Shown here one piece after another: positions 19,378-28,124 of a stretch of 54,208 bases of DNA. Source of the DNA: Bacteroidales bacterium (lineage in GTDB: Bacteria; Bacteroidota; Bacteroidia; Bacteroidales; VadinHA17); assembly GCA_025454815.1 (NCBI GenBank), contig JALONR010000016.1, positions 1-54,208 on the forward strand. Direction: 5' to 3'. Within the stretch, counting starts at the first letter, position 1, and each line of letters begins with the position of its first letter. Position numbers and translations under genes: made by a program. The notes under the pieces were generated by a model. That model did no database searches. It had not been told where the DNA came from and saw nothing but the letters and a program-made list of their open reading frames with translations.

Positions 19378-22152
19378 TCACAGGTCTTTCACGCACCTGA
19401 ATCCGACCGTCGAGCTGCGGTCAAAGCCGGGTGAGACCAGCAACTGCATCTGTGTTGTTGTGAGTGGCTGCGGGCCGCCGCGGACATACCACCAGCTTGA
19501 TTCCGGCCTGAACCAGCTTCCTCCCCTGATTATATTGAAGTAGTAAGCGCCGTTGCACCATACATCGCTGGTCATCTGCCACACGTTTCCCACCAGGTCT
19601 GCCACACCGTATGGACTCTCACCTTTTGGAAATGCGTCCACCGGTGTGGGTCTTCCGAAGCCGTTGTTGCATTTGGTGGCATGGAACTCATTGCCCCAGG
19701 GCCATTCGCGGCTGTCAGTACCCTGGGCAGCCAGTTGCCACTCGGCCTCGGAAGGTAGCCGCTTGCCGGCCCAGAGTGCATATGCCCTGGCATCCTCAAG
19801 GCTGATCCATACTACGGGATACCGTTCCTGCCCGCTGACAGGAAGACCACTTTCCCAGTGCCTGAGATAGTTTGCTGTATCGGAAGGGATGTACCGGGAG
19901 GCTCTGATAAACTGAAGGTACTCCTCATTAGTCACAGGGAACCTGTCTATCAGGAAGCTGTCAGGTGTTGCCGTGATTTCTTTTCCTGAGAAGGGGTATG
20001 GGACGAAATCATCGTTGAACTTCAGTGTGAAGCGTATTGTTGCGGAGGGAACCAGTACCATCCCTTCAGGTATTTCATTGGCCGGGGCCGTGCGTATGGT
20101 CTCTGACACCAGCCAGGGACTGCCCTGTTCCGTCCTTATCACTCTCTCATCGAGAAGTAATCCGTCAGTGTCTGTCAGTTCTATAACGATCTTTTCACCG
20201 TCAATCCCCAGCAGGCGGTCGCTGCTGATAAATGTATCTGCCGGAGAAGGTATCATGATTGGTTTGTTGCCGTAACCGGGGTCGCCCCGGCTTACCAGGA
20301 GAGTACCCTTGACTGAAGCAGATATATGTATCCTGTTTCCTTTCAATCCTGCCTGTATAAGCCTGGGGAGCAAAGCAATGCAGTCTGCAGAGCCCTCGCG
20401 CCTCGTGCCGTTGAATGACTGGCTCCATCCCGGTGTTTCCACGGGTGCCATAAGGATTCCGTTAATTACTGAGGGTTCAAGCTCCTCATGCCTGAGGAGT
20501 GAAACCAGGTGTCTGCCTGTTGTGTCTCCCGGACTGAACAGGGGTCCGGTATAGCCACGGTGATCCATGTTCAGAACTGTAAATATCCTTTTTGTGCTGG
20601 CATCCCACCTGTTGACATAGACCCTGTCGGCCCCGCTGGTGATCAGAGGTGACAGGAATCCGCCGGCAAAGGCATCACTGTTTCTCCTTAGAATATAGGT
20701 AGTTTTAGCAAGGTATTCCAGGTCCTTCCGGAACTCCTCTCCCCTGCCCCCGGGCCTGAACATATTCAGTTCGGTGCCGTAGCCATTGAACAGGGCGACG
20801 GCAATCTCACGATGCAGAATATCCTCACCCACGTCGGCAACGCGGAATATGGCAAAATCGGTTCTGATAAGCTTGTTCAGGTTAAGTTCCGGACTGAGAT
20901 AGAGTGCATTATGCACCCTTGCAGCCACTATGCCCGGCATATCCTTTACAACGGGCATTCCCTCGGAATACATCACCACACCGGGGCGCACGGTATCAGC
21001 CGCCTGTTGCAGCTCAGCCGATGATCTTCCCTCGGTATCAAGCACCACACCATCGGCATCGGTTTCATCAATAATCCTTGCCATGCCACCAGGGTGATCT
21101 TCCTGCCTGGTGCTCTTATCCCATGGGTTATAGGCGATAAAGAAGCGGCATCCTGCTGATCTTGCCTCATTGCTGAGGTGTCTGAGTGAGGCGGTACCTC
21201 CCGGGAGGTCGCGGTACAGGTCCCACTGATTCCTTTCATCAAGACCAAGTCGGGGCCATGTGGGCCATATCCCGTAGACATCCACATGGCCGAAGAGCCT
21301 GTTGTATTCAGCCATGTAATCCCCGAATCCCTCTTCCCCGGTGAACCGGTCAAAATACTGCCGGTCCCACGCCATCTGGAGAATCATCAGGTAGCTTGAG
21401 CGGATCCACTTCAGGTCGTCACGCATATAGAGGGTCTCGTCAAAACGTTCGAGGTCATACAGCCATCGGTCGGTGAACATCAGCCTCAGTCCGTCCTGCC
21501 ATTCGCCCCTGAACACATCAGCATATATTCTGTAGGTGACCGATGCTCCCGGCGGCAGCAGCGTTTCATATCTTTTCACTATTCCGTTTTCCGTCCCGGC
21601 ACGGCGTGCGATTGAGGTTACTGAAAGATCTCCTGCGGCAGCGAACGTACTGAAGCCCATTTCCCAGGCATTGTCAGGCAGTATAACCCGCACGGGGCTC
21701 TTTCCCGGCAGGAAGAGGTTTGCCCTGGCCAGCCCACGTGGTCCTGCACCCGTGATATATGCATTGTTCTCCTTTTCGCCGAATGGCACCACGTCGGAAA
21801 TGGTGATAGTATCATTCCAGTTATTCCGGAGTATCAGTTCCGCGAGGAACCCCGGCCGTGATCCACCGCGTGGAATATATCCTGCCTCGGCTCCTCCGGG
21901 ATAGATCATCAGGAACCGGCTTCCGACAAGCCCTGCAGGCACATCGTCAGACTCAAAATAGATTCCGTCAAGCCTGAAACTGAAGAGGGGTCTGGGGGCG
22001 TCAAGCCTGACAAAAGTGCTGTCATCAAGAAGTAGGGAGACGGCACCGGCACCGTTATCCCTGATGATTCCCAGGTTCATCAGCGACTGCCCGGAGGCGG
22101 CTACCGGGATGATCAAAAAAAAGAGGTAAAACCGAAACCTAAAGCTGCACAT
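19378..22152 (-). CDS. Secreted glycosidase-like protein fused to an FGE-like (SUMF1) domain
   Basis: A 924-residue protein with a signal peptide (about 1-22, FYLFFLIIPVAASGQS). Residues 25-225 look like a beta-sandwich. Residues 230-560 have a TIM-barrel-like run of a kind seen in alpha-glycosidase clans: DVYGIWPTWPRLGLDERNQW, CRFFIAYNPWDK, GVVLDTEGRSS (D near 372) and VMYSEGMPV (E near 396). These could be the catalytic pair, but this is inference. Residues 560-685 form another beta domain. Residues 690-924 are an FGE-sulfatase/SUMF1-type module (DRFPVTNEEYLQF, VWISLEDARAYALWAGKRLPSEAEWQLAA, VGNVWQMTSDVW, IIRGGSW, VGFRC). In true FGEs two cysteines follow RGGSW; here the segment reads RGGSWFRPESSWWYV, with none. 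The module is therefore probably not a formylglycine-generating enzyme but a binding or structural part. The exact GH family was not recognised. Confidence 0.75.
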   Translation of the reverse strand: MCSFRFRFYLFFLIIPVAASGQSLMNLGIIRDNGAGAVSLLLDDSTFVRLDAPRPLFSFRLDGIYFESDDVPAGLVGSRFLMIYPGGAEAGYIPRGGSRPGFLAELILRNNWNDTITISDVVPFGEKENNAYITGAGPRGLARANLFLPGKSPVRVILPDNAWEMGFSTFAAAGDLSVTSIARRAGTENGIVKRYETLLPPGASVTYRIYADVFRGEWQDGLRLMFTDRWLYDLERFDETLYMRDDLKWIRSSYLMILQMAWDRQYFDRFTGEEGFGDYMAEYNRLFGHVDVYGIWPTWPRLGLDERNQWDLYRDLPGGTASLRHLSNEARSAGCRFFIAYNPWDKSTRQEDHPGGMARIIDETDADGVVLDTEGRSSAELQQAADTVRPGVVMYSEGMPVVKDMPGIVAARVHNALYLSPELNLNKLIRTDFAIFRVADVGEDILHREIAVALFNGYGTELNMFRPGGRGEEFRKDLEYLAKTTYILRRNSDAFAGGFLSPLITSGADRVYVNRWDASTKRIFTVLNMDHRGYTGPLFSPGDTTGRHLVSLLRHEELEPSVINGILMAPVETPGWSQSFNGTRREGSADCIALLPRLIQAGLKGNRIHISASVKGTLLVSRGDPGYGNKPIMIPSPADTFISSDRLLGIDGEKIVIELTDTDGLLLDERVIRTEQGSPWLVSETIRTAPANEIPEGMVLVPSATIRFTLKFNDDFVPYPFSGKEITATPDSFLIDRFPVTNEEYLQFIRASRYIPSDTANYLRHWESGLPVSGQERYPVVWISLEDARAYALWAGKRLPSEAEWQLAAQGTDSREWPWGNEFHATKCNNGFGRPTPVDAFPKGESPYGVADLVGNVWQMTSDVWCNGAYYFNIIRGGSWFRPESSWWYVRGGPQPLTTTQMQLLVSPGFDRSSTVGFRCVKDL

Positions 22153-22327
22153 CGGAGTTTAAACTGATATAATTGGCTTCCCGTACCATCGGGACTGCAA
22201 TTTATGACATTGTATCTGAAAATAAAAGCGAAGATACAGTGAATGAGTATTTTTAGAGATAATATTTAACCATGTTGGCCCGTTAAAGATTAATAACTGA
22301 TTTTAGAAATTAGTTCAGACCAGACTG
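22153..22327 (+). other. Divergent intergenic region
   Basis: 175 bases between the FGE-fusion gene (minus) and the small lipoprotein gene (plus). It is A/T-rich with a small CCCG-TACCAT-CGGG inverted repeat near 22181-22194. No exact TAnnTTTG element is seen for either gene. Confidence 0.4.
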
Positions 22328-22534
22328 ATGAAAAAGGTTAACTTCAAAGGCATCACCATATTAATACTGCTGCTCTCAGCGCTTATGCTGCTGCCCGGCT
22401 GTGCCTCCCAGAAGAAGAACTCCTATAAGTCTGTACGCAAAAACTCCTATATCGATACCTCCCAGCTTGGGCGCAACAAGTACTTTTTCTCCAAAAAATA
22501 CCAGAAGAAGCTTTACAGGTATAAAAAGAAATAA
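22328..22534 (+). CDS. Small basic lipoprotein, 68 residues, function unknown
   Basis: The N-terminus is a classic lipoprotein signal: a basic start (MKKVNFKG), a hydrophobic core (ITILILLLSALMLL) and a lipobox LPGC, with the acylated cysteine near residue 25. The mature part has only about 44 residues and is very basic and aromatic (Lys, Arg and Tyr rich, ending KKLYRYKKK). A positively charged tail on a lipid anchor could bind peptidoglycan, LPS or nucleic acid, but nothing specific can be said. It lies alone between a divergent and a convergent gene; the convergent MBL gene ends 22 bases away. The clean signal peptide makes it a credible gene. Confidence 0.7.
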   Translation: MKKVNFKGITILILLLSALMLLPGCASQKKNSYKSVRKNSYIDTSQLGRNKYFFSKKYQKKLYRYKKK

Positions 22535-22556
22535 GGCAGCGGGTCAATCCCCCGGA

Positions 22557-23324
22557 TTAATCCTCGCAGATAACTTCAAGGCCATCCCAGGCGAGTGTCA
22601 CATTTGCCGGCAGTTCCCGGTTTACATCCGCATGTCTTCCCATCTGATGCCCTATGTGGGTTATAAAGGCTTTTCTTGGTGATACCTCACGCACCAGTTC
22701 GAGTGCCTCACCAAGGCTGAAATGTGAAATGTGTTTTTCCTTCCTCAGAGCATTAATGACAAGGTATTTTACCCCGATCAGCTTTTCCTTTGTCTCTTCA
22801 GATATATAGTTGGCATCGGTGATGTAGGCCATATCGGCTATTCTGAATCCCAGAATTGGCAGGCGGTAATGGAAGACGCGCAGGGGGACGATGGTATCAC
22901 CCTTTATGCTCAGGTTATAACCCTCAATACCATGAAGCTCCATCCTGGGGACACCGGGGTAATGGTTTTCCGAGAAGACATAGGCGTACTCCTTTCTGAC
23001 CGCTGACTGCACCCTCTCCTCCGCGTAAATATCAATTGCAGCCTGACTCTTGTAGTTGAAGGCTCTCAGGTCATCCATTCCGGCGATATGATCCTTGTGT
23101 TCGTGAGTCAGCAGGATGGCGTCAAGTTTCTTGACCCTGGCATTGAGCATCTGCTGCCTGAAGTCGGGCCCTGCATCTATGACGAAGACATTCTGTGCAG
23201 TCTCCACCAGAAGAGAGGCTCTGAGTCTCTTGTCATGGCTGTCAGGTGACATGCAAACAGGGCATTCGCAGGCTATTACCGGGACTCCCTGGGATGTTCC
23301 GGTGCCAAGAAAAGTGATCTTCAC
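22557..23324 (-). CDS. MBL-fold metallohydrolase (PhnP-like)
   Basis: A metallo-beta-lactamase-fold phosphodiesterase/hydrolase, 255 residues from a GTG start. The start gives VKITFLGTGTSQGVP, the normal family N-terminus. An in-frame ATG at 23387 lies upstream of the promoter at 23344-23375 and adds a nonconserved tail. The zinc ligands are in THEHKDHIAGMDD (HxHxDH), with further histidines in the C-terminal THIGHQ. CECPVC near residue 18 matches the extra cysteine cluster of PhnP-like enzymes. PhnP acts on cyclic phosphodiesters, but the family is broad and no phn genes are near, so substrate is unknown. It ends convergently with the small lipoprotein gene. Confidence 0.88.
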   Translation of the reverse strand: MKITFLGTGTSQGVPVIACECPVCMSPDSHDKRLRASLLVETAQNVFVIDAGPDFRQQMLNARVKKLDAILLTHEHKDHIAGMDDLRAFNYKSQAAIDIYAEERVQSAVRKEYAYVFSENHYPGVPRMELHGIEGYNLSIKGDTIVPLRVFHYRLPILGFRIADMAYITDANYISEETKEKLIGVKYLVINALRKEKHISHFSLGEALELVREVSPRKAFITHIGHQMGRHADVNRELPANVTLAWDGLEVICED

Positions 23325-23343
23325 TGTCTTGTTTTTCTCAATG

Positions 23344-23375
23344 CAAACATAACCCGAAATTGACAGAAGAACAAT
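23344..23375 (-). promoter_or_regulatory. Complete Bacteroidota promoter for the MBL-fold gene
   Basis: On the minus strand ATTG (23375-23372) is followed by exactly 20 bases and TATGTTTG (23351-23344). This fits the -33 TTG / -7 TAnnTTTG consensus. It lies 19 bases before the GTG start at 23324 and downstream of the alternative ATG at 23387, deciding the start. Confidence 0.75.
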
Positions 23376-23508
23376 ATCTGCGGTCACTTTAGCGCAGAAG
23401 CTTATCCGGGAGGGTGTCTGAACAATGGCTCAGATGTTATCCTCTTTTATCATGGCTGCCCAAAACCGGGTGAATTTCGTAAGTTTACGGTGCAAATCTG
23501 GTACAGGG

Positions 23509-24210
23509 ATGAGCGGAACCATCTATATGATCCCGGTTGCGCTGGGAGAGTCTGATCCTGCGCTGACAATACCTGGCGGCACGCGTGAAAAAACGCTGTC
23601 GCTCAGGGTCTTCGCCGTAGAGGATATAAGGACATCACGTCGCTGGCTGAAGGGTCTTGACAGGACCTTTCCTGTTGACAGCACACTCTTTTTTCCGGTC
23701 GGGAAGCATTCTGATCCATCCGGCCTTGATGAGTTTTTTACCCTTGTTTCGGGAGGGGCTGATGCCGGTGTGATGAGTGAGGCAGGGATGCCTGGCCTGG
23801 CTGATCCGGGAAACATAGTAGCTTCAGAGGCTCACCGCCGGGGCATAAGGGTAGTGCCGCTCTCGGGCCCCTCCTCGGTGATGCTGGCACTGGTTGCCTC
23901 AGGGTTAAACGGCCAGATGTTCTCTTTTAACGGTTACCTGCCGGTAGATACCCAGGGCCGCCGTAAAGCCATCAGGGACCTCGAGCGGATTTCTGCCGGC
24001 GGCCGGACTCAGATATTCATGGAGACACCTTTCAGAAACGGAAGGATGATTGAAGATATTCTTGCCGTATGCCAGCCATCTACCCGGCTATGCATTGCTG
24101 CTGACATCTCACTGCCATCAGAGTTTATCAGGACAATGAGCATCGCCGAGTGGCGCCGGCAGGTACCCGGGCTCGACAAAAGACCGGCTGTATTCCTTCT
24201 TCTTGCCTGA
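23509..24210 (+). CDS. RsmI-like SAM-dependent methyltransferase (tetrapyrrole methylase fold)
   Basis: A member of the tetrapyrrole (corrin/porphyrin) methylase superfamily, close to RsmI, which 2'-O-methylates C1402 of 16S rRNA. The 233-residue protein from ATG 23509 begins MSGTIYMIPVALGE, the usual first strand of the Bacteroidota paralogue of RsmI. It shows VMSEAGMPGLADPGNIV (substrate/SAM loop) and VVPLSGPSSVMLALVASGLNGQMFSFNGYLP (the RsmI-type GPS motif). TQIFMETPFRN, matching the family ETPxR element, follows. The C-terminal RsmI extension is missing, so it may be a paralogue with another substrate. An in-frame ATG at 23425 adds an unrelated N-terminus and was not used. It diverges from the MBL gene. 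Confidence 0.8.
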   Translation: MSGTIYMIPVALGESDPALTIPGGTREKTLSLRVFAVEDIRTSRRWLKGLDRTFPVDSTLFFPVGKHSDPSGLDEFFTLVSGGADAGVMSEAGMPGLADPGNIVASEAHRRGIRVVPLSGPSSVMLALVASGLNGQMFSFNGYLPVDTQGRRKAIRDLERISAGGRTQIFMETPFRNGRMIEDILAVCQPSTRLCIAADISLPSEFIRTMSIAEWRRQVPGLDKRPAVFLLLA

Positions 24211-24307
24211 CGGAAGATCCCGCTTCGGCAGGGTATTGCAGAACACATCCCGCTGCCCGGTACCAATTCATTTTTATGTTAAATTGTGACCATAAAAAGA
24301 TTAAGTG

Positions 24308-27300
24308 ATGATCAGAAGAACTCTTCTTTCGGCAGTAATGATATTGATTACAGTCCTCGTGGCGGGACAGAAGACAGACATGTCGCTCTTCAATGGTATT
24401 AAGCCCAGGAATATAGGTCCAGCCGGCATGAGCGGCAGGGTTACTGCTTTTGCCGTTGATCCGCGCAATGAAAATGTCTTCTATGTCGGCACCGCTTCCG
24501 GCGGCCTCTGGAAGACTGTCAATGCCGGTACCACCTTCATCCCCCTCTTCGACAATGAAGCTGTGGCATCCATCGGGGCACTTGCCATTGACCCGGAGAG
24601 GCCTGACATCATATGGGCAGGAACGGGTGAAGGCAATCCCCGCAACAGTGTCACAGGGGGTTACGGCATCTATCGGAGCAATGACGGAGGACGAACATGG
24701 AAGTGCATGGGTCTTGAACTCACCCGATATATCCACCGCATTATTATTGATCCGGTCAATCCGGACATAATTTATGCGGGTGCCATAGGGAACCCGTGGG
24801 CGCCACACACCGAGAGAGGGTTCTACCGTTCCACTGACGGGGGGAAAACATGGAGGAGGCTGCTCTTCACCAACGAGACCTCGGGTGTTGCTGACATGGT
24901 TATGGATCCTTCAAACCCCGGTAAAATATTCGTGGCCATGTGGGACCATCAGCGCTGGCCATGGTTCTTCCGTTCATCTTCAGGAGGCTCCGGCCTCTGG
25001 CTCACACGTGACGGTGGTGAGACATTTGAGAGGGTACGCGGGGGATTGCCTGAGGAGGTGGGACGCATCGGGCTGGCCATCGCCAGGTCTGACCCTGACT
25101 ATGTTTATGCCTGGGTGGAATCAAAACCATCAGCTGTATTCCGCTCAACCGACGGCGGGGAAACCTGGGAGAAGCGCGGAGAAAGAAATATCGGCAACAG
25201 GCCGTTCTACTATGCTGAAATCTACGTCGACCCACTCAATGAAAACAGGGTCTATACCCTCTTCTCGGGGGTTAATGTGAGCGAGGACGGCGCCCTCACC
25301 TTTGACAGGCGGACCGCAGAGTCAGTGCATCTTGATCATCACGCATGGTATATTGATCCGCTCAACCCTGACCGGATGCTCGATGGCAATGACGGTGGCA
25401 TAGGCATAACCTATGACAGGGGTGCCACATGGCGCCATATTGAAAACCTTCCCGTTGGTCAGTTCTACCACATAAATGTGGACAACGAGCTCCCCTACAA
25501 TATCTATGGCGGGCTCCAGGACAACGGTTCCTGGCGGGGCCCGGCATATGCCTGGAATAACGGCCCGCTTATAAACGAGATGTATGATTTTCTTATCGGC
25601 GGTGACGGCTTTGATGCAATGCCGGTACCGGGCGACAGCCGCTATTGCTATGCCCAGTCACAGGGCGGATCGCTTCGCAGGCTGGATGTGGTCACGGGAT
25701 GGAGCAAAAACATAAGGCCTTCGGCTGAAGATGGTGAAAGGCTCCGGTTCAACTGGAACTCGGCACTGGCACAGGATCCGTTTGACAAAAACACCATCTA
25801 CTATGGCAGCCAGCATGTGCACAGGAGCAATGACAGGGGCGACTCCTGGACCTGGATCTCTCCCGACCTAACCACCAATGACCCTGAGAAGCAGAAACAG
25901 GATCAAAGCGGCGGAATTACCATTGACGCCACCGGTGCGGAAAACCATTGTACGGTGATCACCATTTCACCAAGTCCTGTTAAAGAGGGGCTTATATGGG
26001 CAGGTACCGATGACGGCATGATCCAGGTCACCGAGGACGGAGGCAGGAGCTGGAGGAACACGTCACAAAACATAAAGGGCATGCCACGCAACGGATGGGT
26101 ACCCCAGATAACTGCCTCAGCCCATGATCCGGGCGAGGCCTTTGCTGTGGTCAATGACTACCGGCAGGGTGATAACGCCGCATATCTCTTCCGTACAAAG
26201 GATTACGGCAAGAGCTGGCAGCGGATCATCGATGATACCGATGTCTGGGGTTACCTGCTCTGCTTTGTTCAGGATCCTCTGGAACCTGAACTTATGTTCG
26301 CAGGAACCGAATACGGACTGTATGTCTCCTTTGATGGCGGTGATAACTGGAATAAATGGACCAGCGGATATCCCACAGTATCAACCTATGATATGGTGAT
26401 TCAGCCCCGCGAACATGATCTGGTTATCGGTACCTTCGGTCGTGCCGTATGGATACTGGACGACATCAGACCCCTCAGGGTCCTTGCATCCAAAGGGAAG
26501 AAACTGCTTGAAAGCAGCCTGGAAGCATTTGAGGCACCGGATGCATTCCTTGCCTCAACCAAAAACCTGCCCGGATACTATTTTTACGGTGACGCCATGT
26601 ACCGCGGTGAGAACCGGGAAACCGGCGCAATGATTTCCTTCTTTACCTCTGCAGATTCAGGAAAGATATCTGCTGAAATAAAAGACGAGGCCGGCAGCGT
26701 GGTCAAAACCATGGATATCAGTCCTTCCAAAGGATTCAACCGGTTCGTCTGGCGCCTTGACCGCAATCCCCTCCCGCAGGTGGAGTACCCGTCACCGCAG
26801 CAACAGCAGCAGGATCAGAGATCAAGGTTCTTCAGAGGCTTTGGCGGAACAGTCTTTCCCGGGACCTTTACCGTGACACTAAAGGGGAGTGCAGGGAGTT
26901 CATCCACCAAAGTGATTGTGAATCCTGACCCGAGGATGGCACCTCCTGACATTGAGGCCCTCAGGAAGAATTATGAGAGGGCCAGGTTATTCGGAACAAG
27001 GATAGAGTCACTTAACGGAAGCCTCCGGACACTGACATCTGTGCGGGAGAGCCTGGCAAAGAGCGAAGTGCTTATCAGGAATAACCCCGGCTTCGCTGAG
27101 GCGGCATCTGAAACTTACAAGGCTGTCGGCGAAGACCTTGCCGCGCTTGATGCTCTATTTGGCCGAAGGCAGGACGGAGTGGCAGCACGCATCAACGGTT
27201 ACAGGGCCGTGGTGATGGCAACAGGGGCGCTGACAGCACAGGAGGAAAAGGGAATGAAAGATGCAGAAACTGCACTGGAGGAGGCCGAGAAACAGGTTAA

Positions 27301-27385
27301 GGGATTCCTTGAGGGCAGCTGGGCCCGTTTCTCAGAAAAACTGAAGGGAATATCACTCCCTGGCGATATCGTGATATTGAAATGA
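24308..27385 (+). CDS. Secreted Asp-box (BNR/VPS10-like) beta-propeller protein
   Basis: A large exported protein, 1025 residues from ATG 24308; the GTG immediately before it is less likely. A signal peptide spans about residues 1-20 (LLSAVMILITVLVAG). Residues 25-730 hold at least nine Asp-box motifs (S/T-x-D-x-G-x-T-W), such as SNDGGRTW, STDGGKTW, STDGGETW, SNDRGDSW, TEDGGRSW, TKDYGKSW and SFDGGDNW. This is the pattern of sortilin/VPS10 and xyloglucanase-type propellers, often two stacked seven-bladed rings. The last 250 residues form a beta domain (KISAEIKDEAGSVVKTMD) and a helical segment (about 880-1010). Bacteroidota homologues are annotated as glycosyl hydrolases, but no catalytic residues can be assigned here. 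It is followed by 37-bp repeats and a terminator. Confidence 0.85.
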   Translation: MIRRTLLSAVMILITVLVAGQKTDMSLFNGIKPRNIGPAGMSGRVTAFAVDPRNENVFYVGTASGGLWKTVNAGTTFIPLFDNEAVASIGALAIDPERPDIIWAGTGEGNPRNSVTGGYGIYRSNDGGRTWKCMGLELTRYIHRIIIDPVNPDIIYAGAIGNPWAPHTERGFYRSTDGGKTWRRLLFTNETSGVADMVMDPSNPGKIFVAMWDHQRWPWFFRSSSGGSGLWLTRDGGETFERVRGGLPEEVGRIGLAIARSDPDYVYAWVESKPSAVFRSTDGGETWEKRGERNIGNRPFYYAEIYVDPLNENRVYTLFSGVNVSEDGALTFDRRTAESVHLDHHAWYIDPLNPDRMLDGNDGGIGITYDRGATWRHIENLPVGQFYHINVDNELPYNIYGGLQDNGSWRGPAYAWNNGPLINEMYDFLIGGDGFDAMPVPGDSRYCYAQSQGGSLRRLDVVTGWSKNIRPSAEDGERLRFNWNSALAQDPFDKNTIYYGSQHVHRSNDRGDSWTWISPDLTTNDPEKQKQDQSGGITIDATGAENHCTVITISPSPVKEGLIWAGTDDGMIQVTEDGGRSWRNTSQNIKGMPRNGWVPQITASAHDPGEAFAVVNDYRQGDNAAYLFRTKDYGKSWQRIIDDTDVWGYLLCFVQDPLEPELMFAGTEYGLYVSFDGGDNWNKWTSGYPTVSTYDMVIQPREHDLVIGTFGRAVWILDDIRPLRVLASKGKKLLESSLEAFEAPDAFLASTKNLPGYYFYGDAMYRGENRETGAMISFFTSADSGKISAEIKDEAGSVVKTMDISPSKGFNRFVWRLDRNPLPQVEYPSPQQQQQDQRSRFFRGFGGTVFPGTFTVTLKGSAGSSSTKVIVNPDPRMAPPDIEALRKNYERARLFGTRIESLNGSLRTLTSVRESLAKSEVLIRNNPGFAEAASETYKAVGEDLAALDALFGRRQDGVAARINGYRAVVMATGALTAQEEKGMKDAETALEEAEKQVKGFLEGSWARFSEKLKGISLPGDIVILK

Positions 27386-27412
27386 CGGATACCCTGATGA
27401 ATGGGTTCCCAG

Positions 27413-27523
27413 GTAACCGGAGGTAAGGCTCCGGGGAAAAGGCCTGTAAGCAAGCGGAGACAAGACCACGGGGAAAAGACACATGGGTGACCGGAGACAA
27501 GGTTCCGGGGAAAAGGCACATCA
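27413..27523 (+). repeat. Three imperfect 37-bp tandem repeats, non-coding
   Basis: Units start at 27413, 27450 and 27487, each of the form GTAACCGGAG-x4-AGG... with a shared CGGGGAAAAG core. The period of 37 is not a multiple of three. The repeats lie between the propeller gene stop and its terminator, so they would be transcribed in the 3' untranslated region. Each contains CCGG and a purine block, and the copies differ by roughly six to ten bases. Confidence 0.75.
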
Positions 27524-27533
27524 GTGAGGGGAT

Positions 27534-27570
27534 AATAAAAAGCGCCGGTTTTCTGCCGGCGCATCTTTTT
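27534..27570. terminator. Bidirectional rho-independent terminator
   Basis: GCGCCGG (27542-27548) pairs with CCGGCGC (27556-27562). It is followed on the plus strand by ATCTTTTT and on the minus strand by TTTTTATTAT. It serves both the propeller gene (plus) and the lipoprotein FKBP gene (minus), whose stop overlaps it. Confidence 0.88.
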
Positions 27571-28081
27571 ATTTCTTCGTTTTTCTTACGAGTTCCACAA
27601 CCTCCATCTCAAAGATTAAAGGGGTGTATCCCGGAATAATTGTGACATAGTATCCATAGATGTCCCAGGTACTGTAACCTGAGGGTCCGTAGGCTACCTT
27701 CGATGGCATAAGGACCTTTGCCTTTGATCCCAGTTTCATTTTGACCAGGGTCAGTGACCATCCCTCGATGAGGTAAGGCGTACCCACCCTGAACCTGTAT
27801 GGAGTATCGGCTTCAAGGTTGCTGTCGAGCTCCTTTCCGCTGAGGAAATAACCCTTATACCAGACACCCACCGAATCACCTTCCTGAATAAGGTCTCCTG
27901 TACCGGGAACGGTTTCGATATAGTAGATCCCGTTTGCGTCAGGACTGACGGTTATATTGTTTTTGAGAACATAGTCCTCAATCATGCTTTTCTCTTCTTC
28001 TTCGTATTTCTTTGCCGGATTGCATGCTACAATGACGATGGCCATCAGTGCCAGCACTGCAGAGTTGAATTTCTTTCTCAT
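27569..28081 (-). CDS. Lipoprotein FKBP-type peptidyl-prolyl isomerase (second copy)
   Basis: It catalyses cis-trans isomerisation at proline and probably helps fold envelope proteins. From ATG 28081 it has 170 residues with a lipoprotein signal (MRKKFNSAVLALMAIVIVAC). The FKBP domain covers about residues 55-165, with GDSVGVWYKGYFLSGKELDSN and FRVGT, LIEGWSLTLVKMKLGSKAKVLMPS and AYGPSG, all expected FKBP elements. A start at 28123 is possible and would put the ATG 1 base from the upstream stop, but it would hide the lipoprotein signal. It forms a tail-to-head operon with the GldI-like gene and the DHH gene. Confidence 0.85.
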   Translation of the reverse strand: MRKKFNSAVLALMAIVIVACNPAKKYEEEEKSMIEDYVLKNNITVSPDANGIYYIETVPGTGDLIQEGDSVGVWYKGYFLSGKELDSNLEADTPYRFRVGTPYLIEGWSLTLVKMKLGSKAKVLMPSKVAYGPSGYSTWDIYGYYVTIIPGYTPLIFEMEVVELVRKTKK

Positions 28082-28124
28082 GGCTTTGACAATTTCCTCC
28101 TTCTCCCTCAAATATCGTTCCAAA

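Noticed and set aside
24211-24307. Promoter for the propeller gene
   Set aside because: Only weak matches to TAnnTTTG (two mismatches) are present; not called.
27199-27564. Minus-strand reading frames over the 37-bp repeats
   Set aside because: They overlap the end of the propeller gene, and the 37-bp period cannot keep one frame; the composition reflects repeats, not a protein.
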